From Corynebacterium singulare (GTDB lineage: Bacteria; Actinomycetota; Actinomycetes; Mycobacteriales; Mycobacteriaceae): a stretch of 64,000 bases of DNA. Positions within the stretch are counted from its first letter, which is position 1. Each line of letters opens with the position of its first letter. The position numbers were made by a program, and so were the translations under genes. The stretch covers positions 434,001 to 498,000 of the forward strand of contig NZ_CP010827.1 of the NCBI RefSeq assembly GCF_000833575.1. Direction: 5' to 3'. Shown here piece after piece: positions 55,564-64,000 of this stretch. The notes beneath the pieces were generated by a model, which saw only the letters and a list, made by a program, of their open reading frames with translations, ran no database searches and was not told the DNA's origin.

Positions 55564-56871
55564 TTAGAAGCGCGAATCGTCCCACCAGCGGCGCTCCGGC
55601 ACACCGGCGCGGGATCCGGCGTTGCCGATTTTGACACCGAGGAAGTGATACAGATTGATGATGTTGTGCTCGAATCCCCACTCAGAACCTGCCATGTAAA
55701 TCGCCCATAGACGTGCAGTGGGAAGTCCGACGAGGGAGCAGGCTTCCTCCCACGTCTCCTTGAGGTTCTCGCACCAGTCATGAAGCGTCCGCATGTAATC
55801 AAAGCGCAATGACTCTGTGTGGAATACCTCAAAACCGGCATCCTGCATGCACTTGGTGATGGTGCCGGAACCAGAAAGCTCACCGTCAGGGAAGATGTAG
55901 CGGTCGATGAATCCGCCTTTCGGCGTTTTGTGGTTGTCCGGGTAGGTGATGCAGTGGTTGAGCATCAGCCCGCCGGGCTTGAGCTTTCCGTGGAGGAAGC
56001 TGAAGAAGTCAGGGTAATTTTTTACGCCAATGTGCTCTAGCAAGCCAATGGCGGAGATTGCATCGAAACCTTCTTCAGTGACGTCGCGATAATCCATAAA
56101 ACGGATCTCTGCTAGGTCCTCGAGGCCTTCTTCCTTGATTTTGGCTTGGCCCCATTCGGCCTGTTCCTTGGACAGGGTTACGCCGAGGGACTTCACCCCG
56201 CGTTTGGCCGCGTAGCGCACCATGCCGCCCCAGCCGCACCCGACGTCGAGGTGGCGATCCCCCTCCTTGAGCCTTAGCTTGTCGAAGATAAGGCGGTATT
56301 TATTCTCCTGTGCTTCGTCGAGCGTGGCCTCAGGGGAAGGGTAGTAAGCGCAGGTGTAGGTCATGGAATCGCCCAGGAAGAGCTCATAAAAGTCATTTCC
56401 TACGTCATAGTGATCAGAAATGACATCGGCGTCGCGTTCCTTGGAGTGCTTGGATAGTCCTTCATGCAGCTTGCGGCGCAACCAGGAAGCGCGCTCTACC
56501 TCCGGGACAGGCTGGACGCGGAAGGCGCCCATGGCGGCGAGTGAGCGCACAACGCGAGCAAGCGTGACGGCATCTGGACGGCTGAACTTGTCATACATGG
56601 CGTGGAGGGCGTCAAAGATGCCGTAAGGATGCGCTGGGTGCTCGCCTTCGACTGTAATTCCATCCGTGACGTAGGCGCGCGCGAAGCCTACGTCGCCTGG
56701 GTGCGTTGCGATGTAGGCCAAGCCTTGCAAGCTGTTGATTCTGACCGTGAATTGCGAGTCCGTTGGGCCGGTGGAGGAACCATCGAAGGCCTCCCACCGG
56801 AAGGGATTGGGAGTGGGCACGAAGGCGTCGATGATCTCCGCCACAGTCATGGGGGTAAATCGCTTACTCAT
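55564..56871 (-). CDS. tmsB: SAM-dependent fatty-acid methyltransferase, probable TmsB/BfaB
   Basis: This 435-residue protein belongs to the cyclopropane-fatty-acid synthase family: HYDVGNDFYELFLGDSMTYT (residues 154-173) and the SAM-binding LDVGCGWGG (208-216) are intact. An N-terminal domain of about 130 residues precedes the methyltransferase, as in CFA synthases. Paired with the downstream FAD oxidoreductase, it most likely methylates the 9,10 double bond of oleoyl phospholipid. A plain cyclopropane synthase cannot be excluded from this gene alone. The ATG giving MSKRFTPMTV is chosen because upstream in-frame residues do not look conserved. Confidence 0.82.
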   Translation of the reverse strand: MSKRFTPMTVAEIIDAFVPTPNPFRWEAFDGSSTGPTDSQFTVRINSLQGLAYIATHPGDVGFARAYVTDGITVEGEHPAHPYGIFDALHAMYDKFSRPDAVTLARVVRSLAAMGAFRVQPVPEVERASWLRRKLHEGLSKHSKERDADVISDHYDVGNDFYELFLGDSMTYTCAYYPSPEATLDEAQENKYRLIFDKLRLKEGDRHLDVGCGWGGMVRYAAKRGVKSLGVTLSKEQAEWGQAKIKEEGLEDLAEIRFMDYRDVTEEGFDAISAIGLLEHIGVKNYPDFFSFLHGKLKPGGLMLNHCITYPDNHKTPKGGFIDRYIFPDGELSGSGTITKCMQDAGFEVFHTESLRFDYMRTLHDWCENLKETWEEACSLVGLPTARLWAIYMAGSEWGFEHNIINLYHFLGVKIGNAGSRAGVPERRWWDDSRF

Positions 56872-57314
56872 AAAACTACATACTTCTTTCGCTTCGTCGG
56901 CAGGCAGATAAAGTACGGCCATACTCCGAGGCGCACTTGGCGTCACGTGAGAGGTCGAAGAGGTGTAGGACCCTTGTAAGGACATTGCTGGAAGGCAATA
57001 TCCGCTATGGTAGGCCCATCGACGCAGTCGCGCTAAGGATCCGCGTGTGCAAGCCCTAGTGTGTGGGTATTCCGTTAGCACACGAGGTATCTGGGAATTC
57101 GCGCCGTGGAGCCGGTACGGGCCCTGAAGCACTTTCGGAGGGGCTGATGTGGAGAAATGTTGTTTGGCTGGTAGGGTAATGGGGTCAAAAGTGTTCAACC
57201 GTTTCTATGGAGTGCCTGAAAGGGCTCTCATCCAGTAGGAACAGATGAGTTCCACCTCCGTGCGCGGTAGTTTCGGCCCGTAGTTTAAGCGCGGTAGGCC
57301 AGGAGGATTTAGTA
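56872..57314. other. Divergent spacer between tmsB and secY
   Basis: These 443 bp hold promoters for both directions in principle, but no strong match was found. A weak TAGGGT at 57172 is a possible -10 for secY. CCAGGAGGATT is the secY ribosome-binding site. Frames extending tmsB upstream into this region are not supported by codon pattern. Confidence 0.45.
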
Positions 57315-58640
57315 GTGTCCGCCATTTTCCAGGCTTTCAAAGACGCCGACCTGCGAAAGAAGATCATCTTCACCCTCGTGATGATTATCCTTTACCGCGT
57401 TGGCGCGCAGATCCCGTCCCCGGGCGTCGATTACGCCACCATCGCTGGCCGTCTTCGCGAGCTGACGGAAGAATCCGGCAATCTCTACTCAGTGATCAAC
57501 CTATTCTCCGGTGGTGCGCTGCTGCAGCTGTCTATCTTTGCTATCGGCATCATGCCGTACATTACGGCGTCGATTATCGTGCAGCTGCTGACCGTGGTCA
57601 TCCCGCACTTTGAGCAGCTGAAGAAGGAGGGCCAGTCTGGTCAAGCCAAGATGACGCAGTACACGCGTTACCTCACTTTGGCCCTGGCTCTTCTGCAGTC
57701 CTCCGGCATTGTGGCCTTGGCAGACCGCGAGCAGCTGCTTGGCCAAGGCGTGCGCGTCCTAGCGGAGGATCGTAACTTCTTCACCCTCGTGGTCTTGGTT
57801 ATCACCATGACCGCTGGTGCCATCCTCGTCATGTGGATGGGTGAGCTCATCACGGAGAAGGGCATTGGCAACGGCATGTCTCTCATGATCTTCGCCGGTA
57901 TTGCTACCCGCCTTCCTACCGATGGCCTCAGCATCATGCAGAACAACGGCGGCCTTGTCTTCGCCATGGTTCTTGCCGGCCTCATCGTCTTGGTTGTCGG
58001 CATTACCTTCATCGAGCAGGGCCAGCGCCGCATCCCGGTCCAGTACGCTAAGCGTATGGTGGGTCGCCGCCAGTACGGTGGCTCCTCCACCTACCTGCCA
58101 TTGAAGGTTAACCAGGCCGGCGTTATCCCGGTCATCTTCGCTTCCTCCCTGATCTACATGCCGGTGCTCATCACCCAGATTGTGAACTCCGGATCCCCGG
58201 GCGTGTCAGACAACTGGTGGCAGCGCAATGTCATTGCCCACCTTCAGGCGCCGAGCTCCTGGCAGTACATCGTCCTGTACTTTGTTCTCACCATCTTCTT
58301 CTCCTACTTCTACGTGTCGGTTCAGTACGACCCAGCCGAGCAGGCAGACAACATGAAGAAGTATGGTGGATTTATCCCGGGTATCCGCCCGGGCCGACCG
58401 ACCGCCGAATACTTGGGCTTCGTCATGAACCGCCTTCTCTTCGTCGGCTCGATCTACCTCGCGCTCATCGCCGTCCTCCCGAATATTCTTCTGGATCTGG
58501 GCGTCGGTCGGGCAGGTGCTAGCGGCACCTCCGCGTTTGGTGGTACCGCTATCCTCATTATGGTCTCGGTCGCGCTGACCACGGTCAAGCAGATCGAGTC
58601 CCAGCTCCTACAATCCAACTACGAAGGACTGCTTAAGTAA
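57315..58640 (+). CDS. secY: Preprotein translocase subunit SecY
   Basis: SecY (441 residues) forms the channel of the Sec translocon with ten membrane helices. The opening [20 protein letters not shown] and the plug-region [20 protein letters not shown] are typical. The cytoplasmic loop near [20 protein letters not shown] and the C-terminal [20 protein letters not shown] are intact. The GTG start follows AGGAGG. The stop shares one base with the adk start (TAATG). Confidence 0.98.
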   Translation: MSAIFQAFKDADLRKKIIFTLVMIILYRVGAQIPSPGVDYATIAGRLRELTEESGNLYSVINLFSGGALLQLSIFAIGIMPYITASIIVQLLTVVIPHFEQLKKEGQSGQAKMTQYTRYLTLALALLQSSGIVALADREQLLGQGVRVLAEDRNFFTLVVLVITMTAGAILVMWMGELITEKGIGNGMSLMIFAGIATRLPTDGLSIMQNNGGLVFAMVLAGLIVLVVGITFIEQGQRRIPVQYAKRMVGRRQYGGSSTYLPLKVNQAGVIPVIFASSLIYMPVLITQIVNSGSPGVSDNWWQRNVIAHLQAPSSWQYIVLYFVLTIFFSYFYVSVQYDPAEQADNMKKYGGFIPGIRPGRPTAEYLGFVMNRLLFVGSIYLALIAVLPNILLDLGVGRAGASGTSAFGGTAILIMVSVALTTVKQIESQLLQSNYEGLLK

Positions 58641-59185
58641 TGCGTTACGTACTCCTTGGCCCTCCCGGTGCCGGCAAGGGCACCCAAGCCGCTCTCCTCA
58701 GCGAGAAGCTCGGCGTCCCGCACATCTCCACCGGTGACCTCTTCCGCGCCAATATCGGCGAGGGCACCCCGCTTGGTGTTGAGGCCAAGTCCTACATCGA
58801 CGCCGGCAAGCTGGTCCCGACCGACGTGACCGCACGCATGGTGGAGGATCGCCTCAACCAGGATGATGCCAAGGACGGCTTCCTTCTCGATGGCTTCCCC
58901 CGCACTGTGGAGCAGGCCGACATCCTGGAGAAGCTCCTCGCGGACAAGGGCCTGAAGCTTGATGGCGTTCTGAACTTTGAGGTGTCTGAAGATGTCGTCG
59001 TCGAGCGCATGCTTGCTCGCGGCCGCGCTGACGATACCGAAGAGACCATCCGCACCCGCCTTGGTGTGTACCGCGATGAGACCTTCCCCCTCATCGAGCA
59101 CTACGGCGAGGCCATCATTCCGGTCCAGGCAGAGGGCTCCGTTGAGGAAATCAACGAACGCGCCCTCAAGGCGATGGGTAAGTAA
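58640..59185 (+). CDS. adk: Adenylate kinase
   Basis: Adk (181 residues) interconverts AMP, ADP and ATP. Walker A is [10 protein letters not shown] (residues 7-16), the NMP-binding region is near [12 protein letters not shown], and [11 protein letters not shown] follows. It is the short type: the LID is a brief loop ([17 protein letters not shown]) without a zinc site, as usual in actinobacteria. The ATG overlaps the secY stop by 1 nt; map follows after 11 nt. Confidence 0.98.
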   Translation: MRYVLLGPPGAGKGTQAALLSEKLGVPHISTGDLFRANIGEGTPLGVEAKSYIDAGKLVPTDVTARMVEDRLNQDDAKDGFLLDGFPRTVEQADILEKLLADKGLKLDGVLNFEVSEDVVVERMLARGRADDTEETIRTRLGVYRDETFPLIEHYGEAIIPVQAEGSVEEINERALKAMGK

Positions 59186-59196
59186 ACCCTGTTCCT

Positions 59197-59994
59197 ATGG
59201 CTTTTCGACGTCGCACAAGGGCCATGCCTGCCCGTACCCCGGGAGAGCTCGACGCCATGCAGGCGGCCGGCGAGATCGTTGGCCGCGCTTTGCAGGCCGT
59301 GCGCGCCGCCGCCGCGGTTGGCGTGAGCACACTCGAGCTCGACGAGGTTGCGGAGCGCACCATCCGGGATGCCGGAGCCGTGCCTACATTCAAGGGCTAT
59401 GGCGGATTCCCTGGGTCTATCTGTGCGTCTGTCAATGACGTCATTGTTCACGGGATTCCCAGTAGTGACGTCGTCCTTGCTGACGGTGACCTCATCTCCA
59501 TCGATTGCGGTGCAACGCTCGATGGATGGGTAGGGGATAGTGCTTGGACGTTTGGCGTCGGAAAGCTCAGCCCTGAAGCTCAGGCGCTGTCTGACGCCAC
59601 CGAATGGGTCCTGCACGAAGGGCTCAAGGCTATGGTGCCCGGCAACCGCCTCACGGACGTTTCGGCCGCCCTCGAGCAGGCCACGTACCGCGCCGAGGAC
59701 AAGTTCGGCGTCGAACTCTACATCGTTGATGGATACGGCGGCCACGGTATTGGCCGTGAGATGCACGAGGAACCCTACCTGGCCAATGAAGGCAAAGCCG
59801 GCCGCGGCCCCATCATTCAGGAAGGCTCGGTCCTGGCAATCGAGCCGATGCTGACGTTGGGCACGGAGGACAACGCCGTGCTTGACGACGACTGGACTGT
59901 CGTCACCCTCGATAACTCCCTCGCCGCACACTGGGAGCACACTGTAGCGGCCACGGAGAACGGTCCCCGTATTCTCACTCGCCGATACTCATAG
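59197..59994 (+). CDS. map: Methionine aminopeptidase
   Basis: This 265-residue type I enzyme removes the initiator methionine. The metal ligands are in order: Asp in ISIDCGA, Asp in [10 protein letters not shown], His in [13 protein letters not shown], then Glu in LAIEPML and Glu in WEHTVAAT. It has a short basic N-terminal extension but no zinc-finger domain. It lies in the secY-adk-map operon, 10 nt before the L,D-transpeptidase gene. Confidence 0.96.
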   Translation: MAFRRRTRAMPARTPGELDAMQAAGEIVGRALQAVRAAAAVGVSTLELDEVAERTIRDAGAVPTFKGYGGFPGSICASVNDVIVHGIPSSDVVLADGDLISIDCGATLDGWVGDSAWTFGVGKLSPEAQALSDATEWVLHEGLKAMVPGNRLTDVSAALEQATYRAEDKFGVELYIVDGYGGHGIGREMHEEPYLANEGKAGRGPIIQEGSVLAIEPMLTLGTEDNAVLDDDWTVVTLDNSLAAHWEHTVAATENGPRILTRRYS

Positions 59995-60004
59995 GTAGGA
60001 AATC

Positions 60005-60823
60005 ATGGCAGGACAGTCTATACTTCTTGCCATGTCTAAATTTTCCTCCTTCGCTGGCGCTCGTTCCCTACGCCGAGTTGCCGCAGCGGGGCTCGTGACC
60101 GTCTCACTCGCGACTGCCCCGGCTGCCCAGGCGCAGCCTGTCCCTTCCATCGAATCCCTGTCCTCCGACGTTCAGTCCCAGATTGACGGTTTCGTAGGCC
60201 AGACTCGCGAGAACGCGTGGACGTCCCGCAACGACATTCTTACTTCCCTCAAGGCTGCTAATCCGCAGGCCGCAGATGCCCTACAGCCGGTCATTGACGG
60301 CGCCATCGAGTTGGTGTTCCCGGGTCTGATCGCTCAGAAGAACGCCGAGATTCGTGCTGCTCGCGAGGCTGAGGAACGTGCTCACGCCGCCGAGATTGCC
60401 CGAGAGAAGGCCGCTGCTGAGGAAGCAGCCCGCAAGGCTGAGGCCGAGCGTCAGGCCCAGAGGTTCGATACTGGCCCATGTCCGGCAGATGCCCGCGTGT
60501 GTGTTGATCGCGGTGGTCACCGTACCTGGCTCCAGGACGGCAACGGTCACGTCACTTACGTTGCTACTGGTATGTCAAGCGGCAAGCCGGGGGAGGAGAC
60601 CCCGGCCGGCACCTTCTACATTAACCGCAAGATCAAGGACGAAGTCTCCCACGAGTTCGGCAACGCACCGATGCCGTACGCGATGTACTTCACCAACAAT
60701 GGCCACGCCTTCCACGAGGGCTCCCCGGCCTACGAGTCTGCCGGTTGCGTTCGCCTGCCACACCAGGATGCCGTCCGTTTCTGGAATGACGTGCCTATGG
60801 GTTCCAAGGTCTTCATCTACTAA
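60005..60823 (+). CDS. L,D-transpeptidase (YkuD domain), exported
   Basis: This 272-residue exported enzyme probably cross-links peptidoglycan 3-3 or modifies it. A signal peptide (LRRVAAAGLVTVSLATAPAA then AQA) is followed by a helical, Ala/Glu-rich spacer (about residues 110-155) that may form a coiled coil, then the YkuD domain with CVDRGGHRTWLQ and the catalytic motif HEGS...SAGCVRLP (His237, Cys248). The ATG follows TAGGAAA; an ATG 27 nt later lacks a ribosome-binding site. It is the last gene of the secY operon and ends before a 15-bp hairpin. Confidence 0.92.
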   Translation: MAGQSILLAMSKFSSFAGARSLRRVAAAGLVTVSLATAPAAQAQPVPSIESLSSDVQSQIDGFVGQTRENAWTSRNDILTSLKAANPQAADALQPVIDGAIELVFPGLIAQKNAEIRAAREAEERAHAAEIAREKAAAEEAARKAEAERQAQRFDTGPCPADARVCVDRGGHRTWLQDGNGHVTYVATGMSSGKPGEETPAGTFYINRKIKDEVSHEFGNAPMPYAMYFTNNGHAFHEGSPAYESAGCVRLPHQDAVRFWNDVPMGSKVFIY

Positions 60824-60860
60824 GACCGCGTGATGGCTCAAGCCGTCGCACTACCAATCT

Positions 60861-60893
60861 GAAGCCCGCCGCCTCATTGAGGTGGTGGGCTTC
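60861..60893 (+). terminator. Hairpin terminator of the secY operon
   Basis: GAAGCCCGCCGCCTC pairs with GAGGTGGTGGGCTTC (15 bp, two G-U pairs) with a 3-nt loop, 37 nt after the stop. No clear T run follows. Confidence 0.6.
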
Positions 60894-60937
60894 GGCGTGT
60901 CTTCACGGCTGAAATCAGTGAGCTGCGCTAGGCGCAT

Positions 60938-60966
60938 TTGGAAAAGAGGTGGTCGCAGCGTATGCT
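60938..60966 (+). promoter_or_regulatory. infA promoter
   Basis: TTGGAA, a 17-bp spacer and TATGCT form a good vegetative promoter. The leader to infA would be about 135 nt and includes the partial copy of the hairpin repeat. Confidence 0.65.
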
Positions 60967-61041
60967 TGAGTGCTGGTGTCCACACGTGGCTCTTCTATTC
61001 ACGGATGAGACTTCGGGCGGCACCAGGCAGTAGACACTAAA

Positions 61042-61072
61042 CATGCAGGTGAAGAGGGGCGTCGCCAAGCGC
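61042..61072. repeat. Partial copy of the 93-bp hairpin repeat
   Basis: GGGCGTCGCCAAGCGC (61057-61072) is identical to 44130-44145 of the right repeat, and TGCAGGTG lies 5 bp upstream of it instead of overlapping it as in the full unit. Only one arm is present, so it cannot fold into the full hairpin. Confidence 0.55.
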
Positions 61073-61107
61073 GGCACAATTCCCGTCTCACCAGAAAAGT
61101 AGAGGTT

Positions 61108-61326
61108 ATGGCTAAGGAAGGCGCAATCGAGGTTGAGGGTCGCATCGTCGAACCCCTGCCCAACGCAATGTTCCGCGTCGAGCTTGACAACGGGCACAAG
61201 GTTCTTGCACACATTTCTGGCAAGATGCGTCAGCACTACATCCGCATTCTCCCGGAGGATCGCGTGGTTGTGGAGCTGTCTCCTTATGATCTGACCCGCG
61301 GACGCATCGTCTACCGCTACAAGTAA
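61108..61326 (+). CDS. infA: Translation initiation factor IF-1
   Basis: IF-1 (72 residues) blocks the A site during initiation. [20 protein letters not shown] and [20 protein letters not shown] define the S1/OB fold. It has its own promoter and terminator. rpmJ, frequently the next gene, is not found between infA and rpsM. A weak AGAGG precedes the ATG. Confidence 0.98.
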   Translation: MAKEGAIEVEGRIVEPLPNAMFRVELDNGHKVLAHISGKMRQHYIRILPEDRVVVELSPYDLTRGRIVYRYK

Positions 61327-61349
61327 AGACAGTAAGCCTCCTTATCCAC

Positions 61350-61374
61350 GGGACGCACTTGATGCGTCCCTTTC
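61350..61374 (+). terminator. Terminator after infA
   Basis: A perfect 8-bp stem (GGGACGCA/TGCGTCCC) with a 5-nt loop is followed by TTTCT. A second hairpin (CTCAGGC/GCCTGAG) follows at once and may belong to the rpsM leader. Confidence 0.8.
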
Positions 61375-61512
61375 TACCTCAGGCTGCGATGGCCTGAGCC
61401 TGCACTGCTAAGCATGCCCACTGAATCCCCGGCTCGGTCCGGGGCGAAGCGTATGCGTGGTGGGGGACGGATGAGGAGAAAACCATCGTAACAACCCGAA
61501 AGGACTAGCCAT

Positions 61513-61881
61513 ATGGCACGTCTAGCTGGTGTTGACCTCCCGCGCAACAAGCGCATGGAGGTTGCTCTCACCTACATCTACGGCATCGGGCCTTCCCGTG
61601 CCAAGGAACTGCTGGAAAAGACCGGCATTTCTCCCGACCTGCGCACCGACAACCTGGATGATGATCAGCTGTCGGCGCTGCGTGACGTCATTGAAGCTAC
61701 CTGGAAGGTCGAGGGTGACCTCCGCCGCCAGGTTCAGGCTGACATCCGTCGCAAGATTGAAATCGGCTGCTACCAGGGTATCCGCCACCGCCGTGGCCTG
61801 CCCGTTCGTGGTCAGCGCACCAAGACCAACGCTCGTACGCGCAAGGGTCCGAAGAAGACGATCGCAGGAAAGAAGAAGTAA
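61513..61881 (+). CDS. rpsM: 30S ribosomal protein S13
   Basis: S13 (122 residues) bridges the subunits and contacts the P-site t[23 protein letters not shown] and the basic C-terminal tail ([18 protein letters not shown]) are typical. AAAGGA lies 9 nt before the ATG. It opens the alpha operon, with rpsK 3 nt downstream. Confidence 0.98.
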   Translation: MARLAGVDLPRNKRMEVALTYIYGIGPSRAKELLEKTGISPDLRTDNLDDDQLSALRDVIEATWKVEGDLRRQVQADIRRKIEIGCYQGIRHRRGLPVRGQRTKTNARTRKGPKKTIAGKKK

Positions 61882-61884
61882 AAC

Positions 61885-62289
61885 ATGCCACCGAAGACTC
61901 GTTCCGGCGCGCGCCGTGGTGGTCGTCGCGTCGTAAAGAAGAACGTGGCCGCTGGCCACGCTTACATCAAGTCCACCTTCAACAACACCATCGTGTCCAT
62001 CACGGACCCGTCCGGTGCTGTCATCTCCTGGGCATCCTCCGGCCACGTTGGCTTTAAGGGTTCCCGTAAGTCCACCCCGTTCGCTGCCCAGATGGCTGCA
62101 GAGAACGCTGCCCGTAAGGCAATGGACCACGGTATGAAGAAGGTTGACGTTTTCGTCAAGGGTCCGGGCTCCGGCCGCGAGACCGCCATCCGTTCCCTGC
62201 AGGCAGCAGGCCTCGAGGTTAACTCGATTACGGATGCCACCCCACAGCCGCACAACGGCTGCCGTCCGACCAAGCGCCGCAAGGTTTAA
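61885..62289 (+). CDS. rpsK: 30S ribosomal protein S11
   Basis: S11 (134 residues) lies in the 30S platform near the anti-Shine-Dalgarno. The segments [20 protein letters not shown] and the C-terminal [18 protein letters not shown] are exact family hallmarks. It is preceded by rpsM and followed by rpsD after 21 nt with an AAAGGAAGAGG ribosome-binding site. Confidence 0.98.
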   Translation: MPPKTRSGARRGGRRVVKKNVAAGHAYIKSTFNNTIVSITDPSGAVISWASSGHVGFKGSRKSTPFAAQMAAENAARKAMDHGMKKVDVFVKGPGSGRETAIRSLQAAGLEVNSITDATPQPHNGCRPTKRRKV

Positions 62290-62310
62290 GGGAAAGGAAG
62301 AGGTAAAACA

Positions 62311-62916
62311 ATGGCTCGTTATACTGGCCCCGCTACCCGCGTATCCCGCCGTCTGCGCGTCGACCTGGTCGGCGGCGACATGGCATTTGAGCGCCGCCCG
62401 TACCCCCCGGGACAGGCTGGCCGTAACCGCATCAAGGAATCTGAGTACCTGCTGCAGCTCCAGGAGAAGCAGAAGGCCAAGTACACCTACGGTGTGCTGG
62501 AGCGTCAATTCCGTCGCTACTACGCCGAGGCTAACCGCCTCCCGGGCAAGACCGGTGACAACCTGGTTGTCCTGCTCGAGTCCCGTCTCGACAACGTGAT
62601 CTACCGCGCCGGTCTGGCCAACACCCGCCGTCAGGCTCGCCAGCTTGTCTCCCACGGTCACTTCACCGTGAACGGCAAGAAGATCAACGTTCCGTCCTTC
62701 CGCGTTACGCAGTACGACATCATCGATGTTCGTGAGCGTTCCCAGAAGATGGAATGGTTCGAAGACGCCCAGGATCGCCTCGCCGACGCTAACGTCCCGG
62801 CTTGGCTGCAGGTCGTTCCGGACACCCTGCGCATCCTCGTGCACCAGCTGCCCGAGCGCGCTCAGATCGACATTCCGCTGCAGGAGCAGCTCATCGTCGA
62901 GCTTTACTCGAAGTAA
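62311..62916 (+). CDS. rpsD: 30S ribosomal protein S4
   Basis: S4 (201 residues) starts 30S assembly and helps control accuracy. MARYTGPATRVSRRLRVDLV opens the protein without the zinc-binding cysteines of C+ S4 forms, so this is the zinc-free type. The S4 RNA-binding domain is at RLDNVIYRAGLANTRRQARQ. rpoA follows after about 70 nt. Confidence 0.98.
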   Translation: MARYTGPATRVSRRLRVDLVGGDMAFERRPYPPGQAGRNRIKESEYLLQLQEKQKAKYTYGVLERQFRRYYAEANRLPGKTGDNLVVLLESRLDNVIYRAGLANTRRQARQLVSHGHFTVNGKKINVPSFRVTQYDIIDVRERSQKMEWFEDAQDRLADANVPAWLQVVPDTLRILVHQLPERAQIDIPLQEQLIVELYSK

Positions 62917-62985
62917 ACTTTCGATATCTGATTCTTTACCCCTTCTACCGGCGTCAAATAGCGGGCGCCGACAAGGAGAAAATCC

Positions 62986-63996
62986 ATGCTTATTTCCCAG
63001 CGTCCTCAGCTCACCGAGGAATTCATCGACTCGTCTCGCTCCAAGTTCGTCATCGAACCGCTCGAGCCGGGCTTTGGTTACACCCTTGGTAACTCGCTTC
63101 GTCGCACCCTGCTGTCTTCCATTCCGGGCGCAGCAGTCACCTCCATCAAGATTGATGGTGTTCTCCACGAGTTCACCACCATTAACGGTGTGAAGGAAGA
63201 CGTCTCTGAGATCATCCTTAACGTTAAGGGTCTGGTTCTGTCCTCCGACTCTGATGAGCCGGTTGTCATGTACCTGAGCAAAGAGGGCCCTGGCGAGGTG
63301 ACCGCAGGCGATATCCAGCCGCCGGCTGGCGTGGAGATCCACAACTCGGATCTCCACATCGCATCCCTGAACGAGTCCGCCAAGCTGGAAATGGAACTCG
63401 TCGTCGAGCGCGGCCGTGGCTACGTCCCGGCTGCCGCTACCTCTGGGGAAATCGGCCGCATCCCGGTCGACCAGATTTACTCCCCGGTACTGAAGGTTTC
63501 GTACAAGGTCGAAGCTACTCGTGTTGAGCAGCGTACTGACTTTGACAAGCTGATCATCGACGTCGAGACCAAGAACTCGATTTCCGCCCGCGATGCCCTG
63601 GCCTCTGCCGGTGGCACCCTGGTTGAGCTCTTCGGCTTGGCCCGCGAGCTGAACACCGCAGCTGAAGGCATCGAAATTGGCCCGTCCCCGCAGGAGACGG
63701 AGTACATCGCTGCGTACAGCATGCCGATCGAGGATCTGAACTTCTCCGTCCGCTCCTACAACTGCCTGAAGCGTCAGGAAATCCACACCGTTGGTGAGCT
63801 CGCTGAGTGCACCGAGTCGGACCTGTTGGATATCCGCAACTTCGGTCAGAAGTCGATCAACGAGGTAAAGATCAAGCTGGCTAACCTGGGCCTGGCTCTC
63901 AAGGACACCCCTGAGGACTTTGACCCGACCCAGCTCGAAGGCTACGACGCAGAAACCGGTGACTTCAAGGACCCGGCTGCTGAGGATTCCGAGTAA
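62986..63996 (+). CDS. rpoA: DNA-directed RNA polymerase alpha subunit
   Basis: RpoA (336 residues) dimerises to nucleate core polymerase. The N-terminal domain contains [20 protein letters not shown] and the beta-contact [13 protein letters not shown]. The C-terminal DNA- and activator-binding domain begins near [20 protein letters not shown] and includes [14 protein letters not shown]. The tail is acidic. It is the last gene of the window, ending 4 nt before the edge; rplQ would be expected next. Confidence 0.98.
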   Translation: MLISQRPQLTEEFIDSSRSKFVIEPLEPGFGYTLGNSLRRTLLSSIPGAAVTSIKIDGVLHEFTTINGVKEDVSEIILNVKGLVLSSDSDEPVVMYLSKEGPGEVTAGDIQPPAGVEIHNSDLHIASLNESAKLEMELVVERGRGYVPAAATSGEIGRIPVDQIYSPVLKVSYKVEATRVEQRTDFDKLIIDVETKNSISARDALASAGGTLVELFGLARELNTAAEGIEIGPSPQETEYIAAYSMPIEDLNFSVRSYNCLKRQEIHTVGELAECTESDLLDIRNFGQKSINEVKIKLANLGLALKDTPEDFDPTQLEGYDAETGDFKDPAAEDSE

Positions 63997-64000
63997 AGAA

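Noticed and set aside
56872..57198. N-terminal extension of the methyltransferase
   Set aside because: The extra 109 residues are not family-like, and the internal ATG gives normal family length.
61522..63786. 754-residue open frame antisense to rpsM-rpsK-rpsD-rpoA
   Set aside because: It spans four certain genes and their spacers on the opposite strand; this is the result of biased codons.
1..64000. CRISPR array, rRNA or tRNA genes, IS transposase
   Set aside because: No regularly spaced repeats, no conserved rRNA segments, no cloverleaf with a T-loop, and no transposase motifs were found on reading the spacers.

Overview
The window is about 60% GC chromosomal DNA from a mycolic-acid actinobacterium, almost certainly a Corynebacterium. 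The evidence is rpoB and rpoC of corynebacterial length, a DUF3068 envelope protein, a DtxR-type iron box, a YkoEDC thiamine-precursor transporter, a fused sucrose PTS EII protein, and S10/spc ribosomal clusters broken at the points familiar from this genus. A gene pair for tuberculostearic (10-methylstearic) acid suggests a species that makes this lipid, unlike C. glutamicum. The species cannot be fixed from the window.

Layout. The first 5 kb is an iron-uptake locus: a siderophore-interacting reductase faces a binding protein, two permeases and an ATPase across a DtxR-box promoter region. Next come rplJ-rplL with an L10 leader, a higB-higA toxin-antitoxin pair with a palindromic operator, an MFS exporter and a DUF3068 protein. 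rpoB-rpoC follow, then a decayed gene, a membrane-anchored alpha/beta hydrolase with a 33-bp internal duplication, and a TPP-riboswitch-controlled ykoE-ykoD-ykoC transporter followed by a small P-loop kinase. The str operon (rpsL, rpsG, fusA, tuf) is split by a large nested hairpin between rpsG and fusA. Downstream of tuf lie a hypothetical gene and a convergent six-gene Asp23/Gls24 envelope-stress operon.

From about 32.6 kb the S10-spc-alpha ribosomal gene series runs in the usual order but is interrupted by accessory islands. The rpsQ/rplN break holds a small lipoprotein, a sucrose-use locus (fructokinase, GH32 sucrose hydrolase, sucrose PTS) and a VSR/DUF559-like nuclease gene bracketed by two 93-bp hairpin repeats. 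The rplE/rpsH break holds an ABC exporter operon, a formate/nitrite channel and fdhD. The rplO/secY break holds a small secreted protein and the tmsA/tmsB-like lipid-methylation pair. secY-adk-map is followed by an L,D-transpeptidase, then infA and the rpsM-rpsK-rpsD-rpoA operon. Ribosomal blocks end in strong terminators and restart behind structured leaders, so each island looks transcriptionally insulated.

No tRNA, rRNA, CRISPR array, complete IS element or replication origin was seen. The most unusual items are the hairpin-bracketed nuclease gene (with a possible half copy before infA), the rpsG-fusA structure, the proline-rich repeat tail on one Asp23 protein, and the three-half-site operator before higB.
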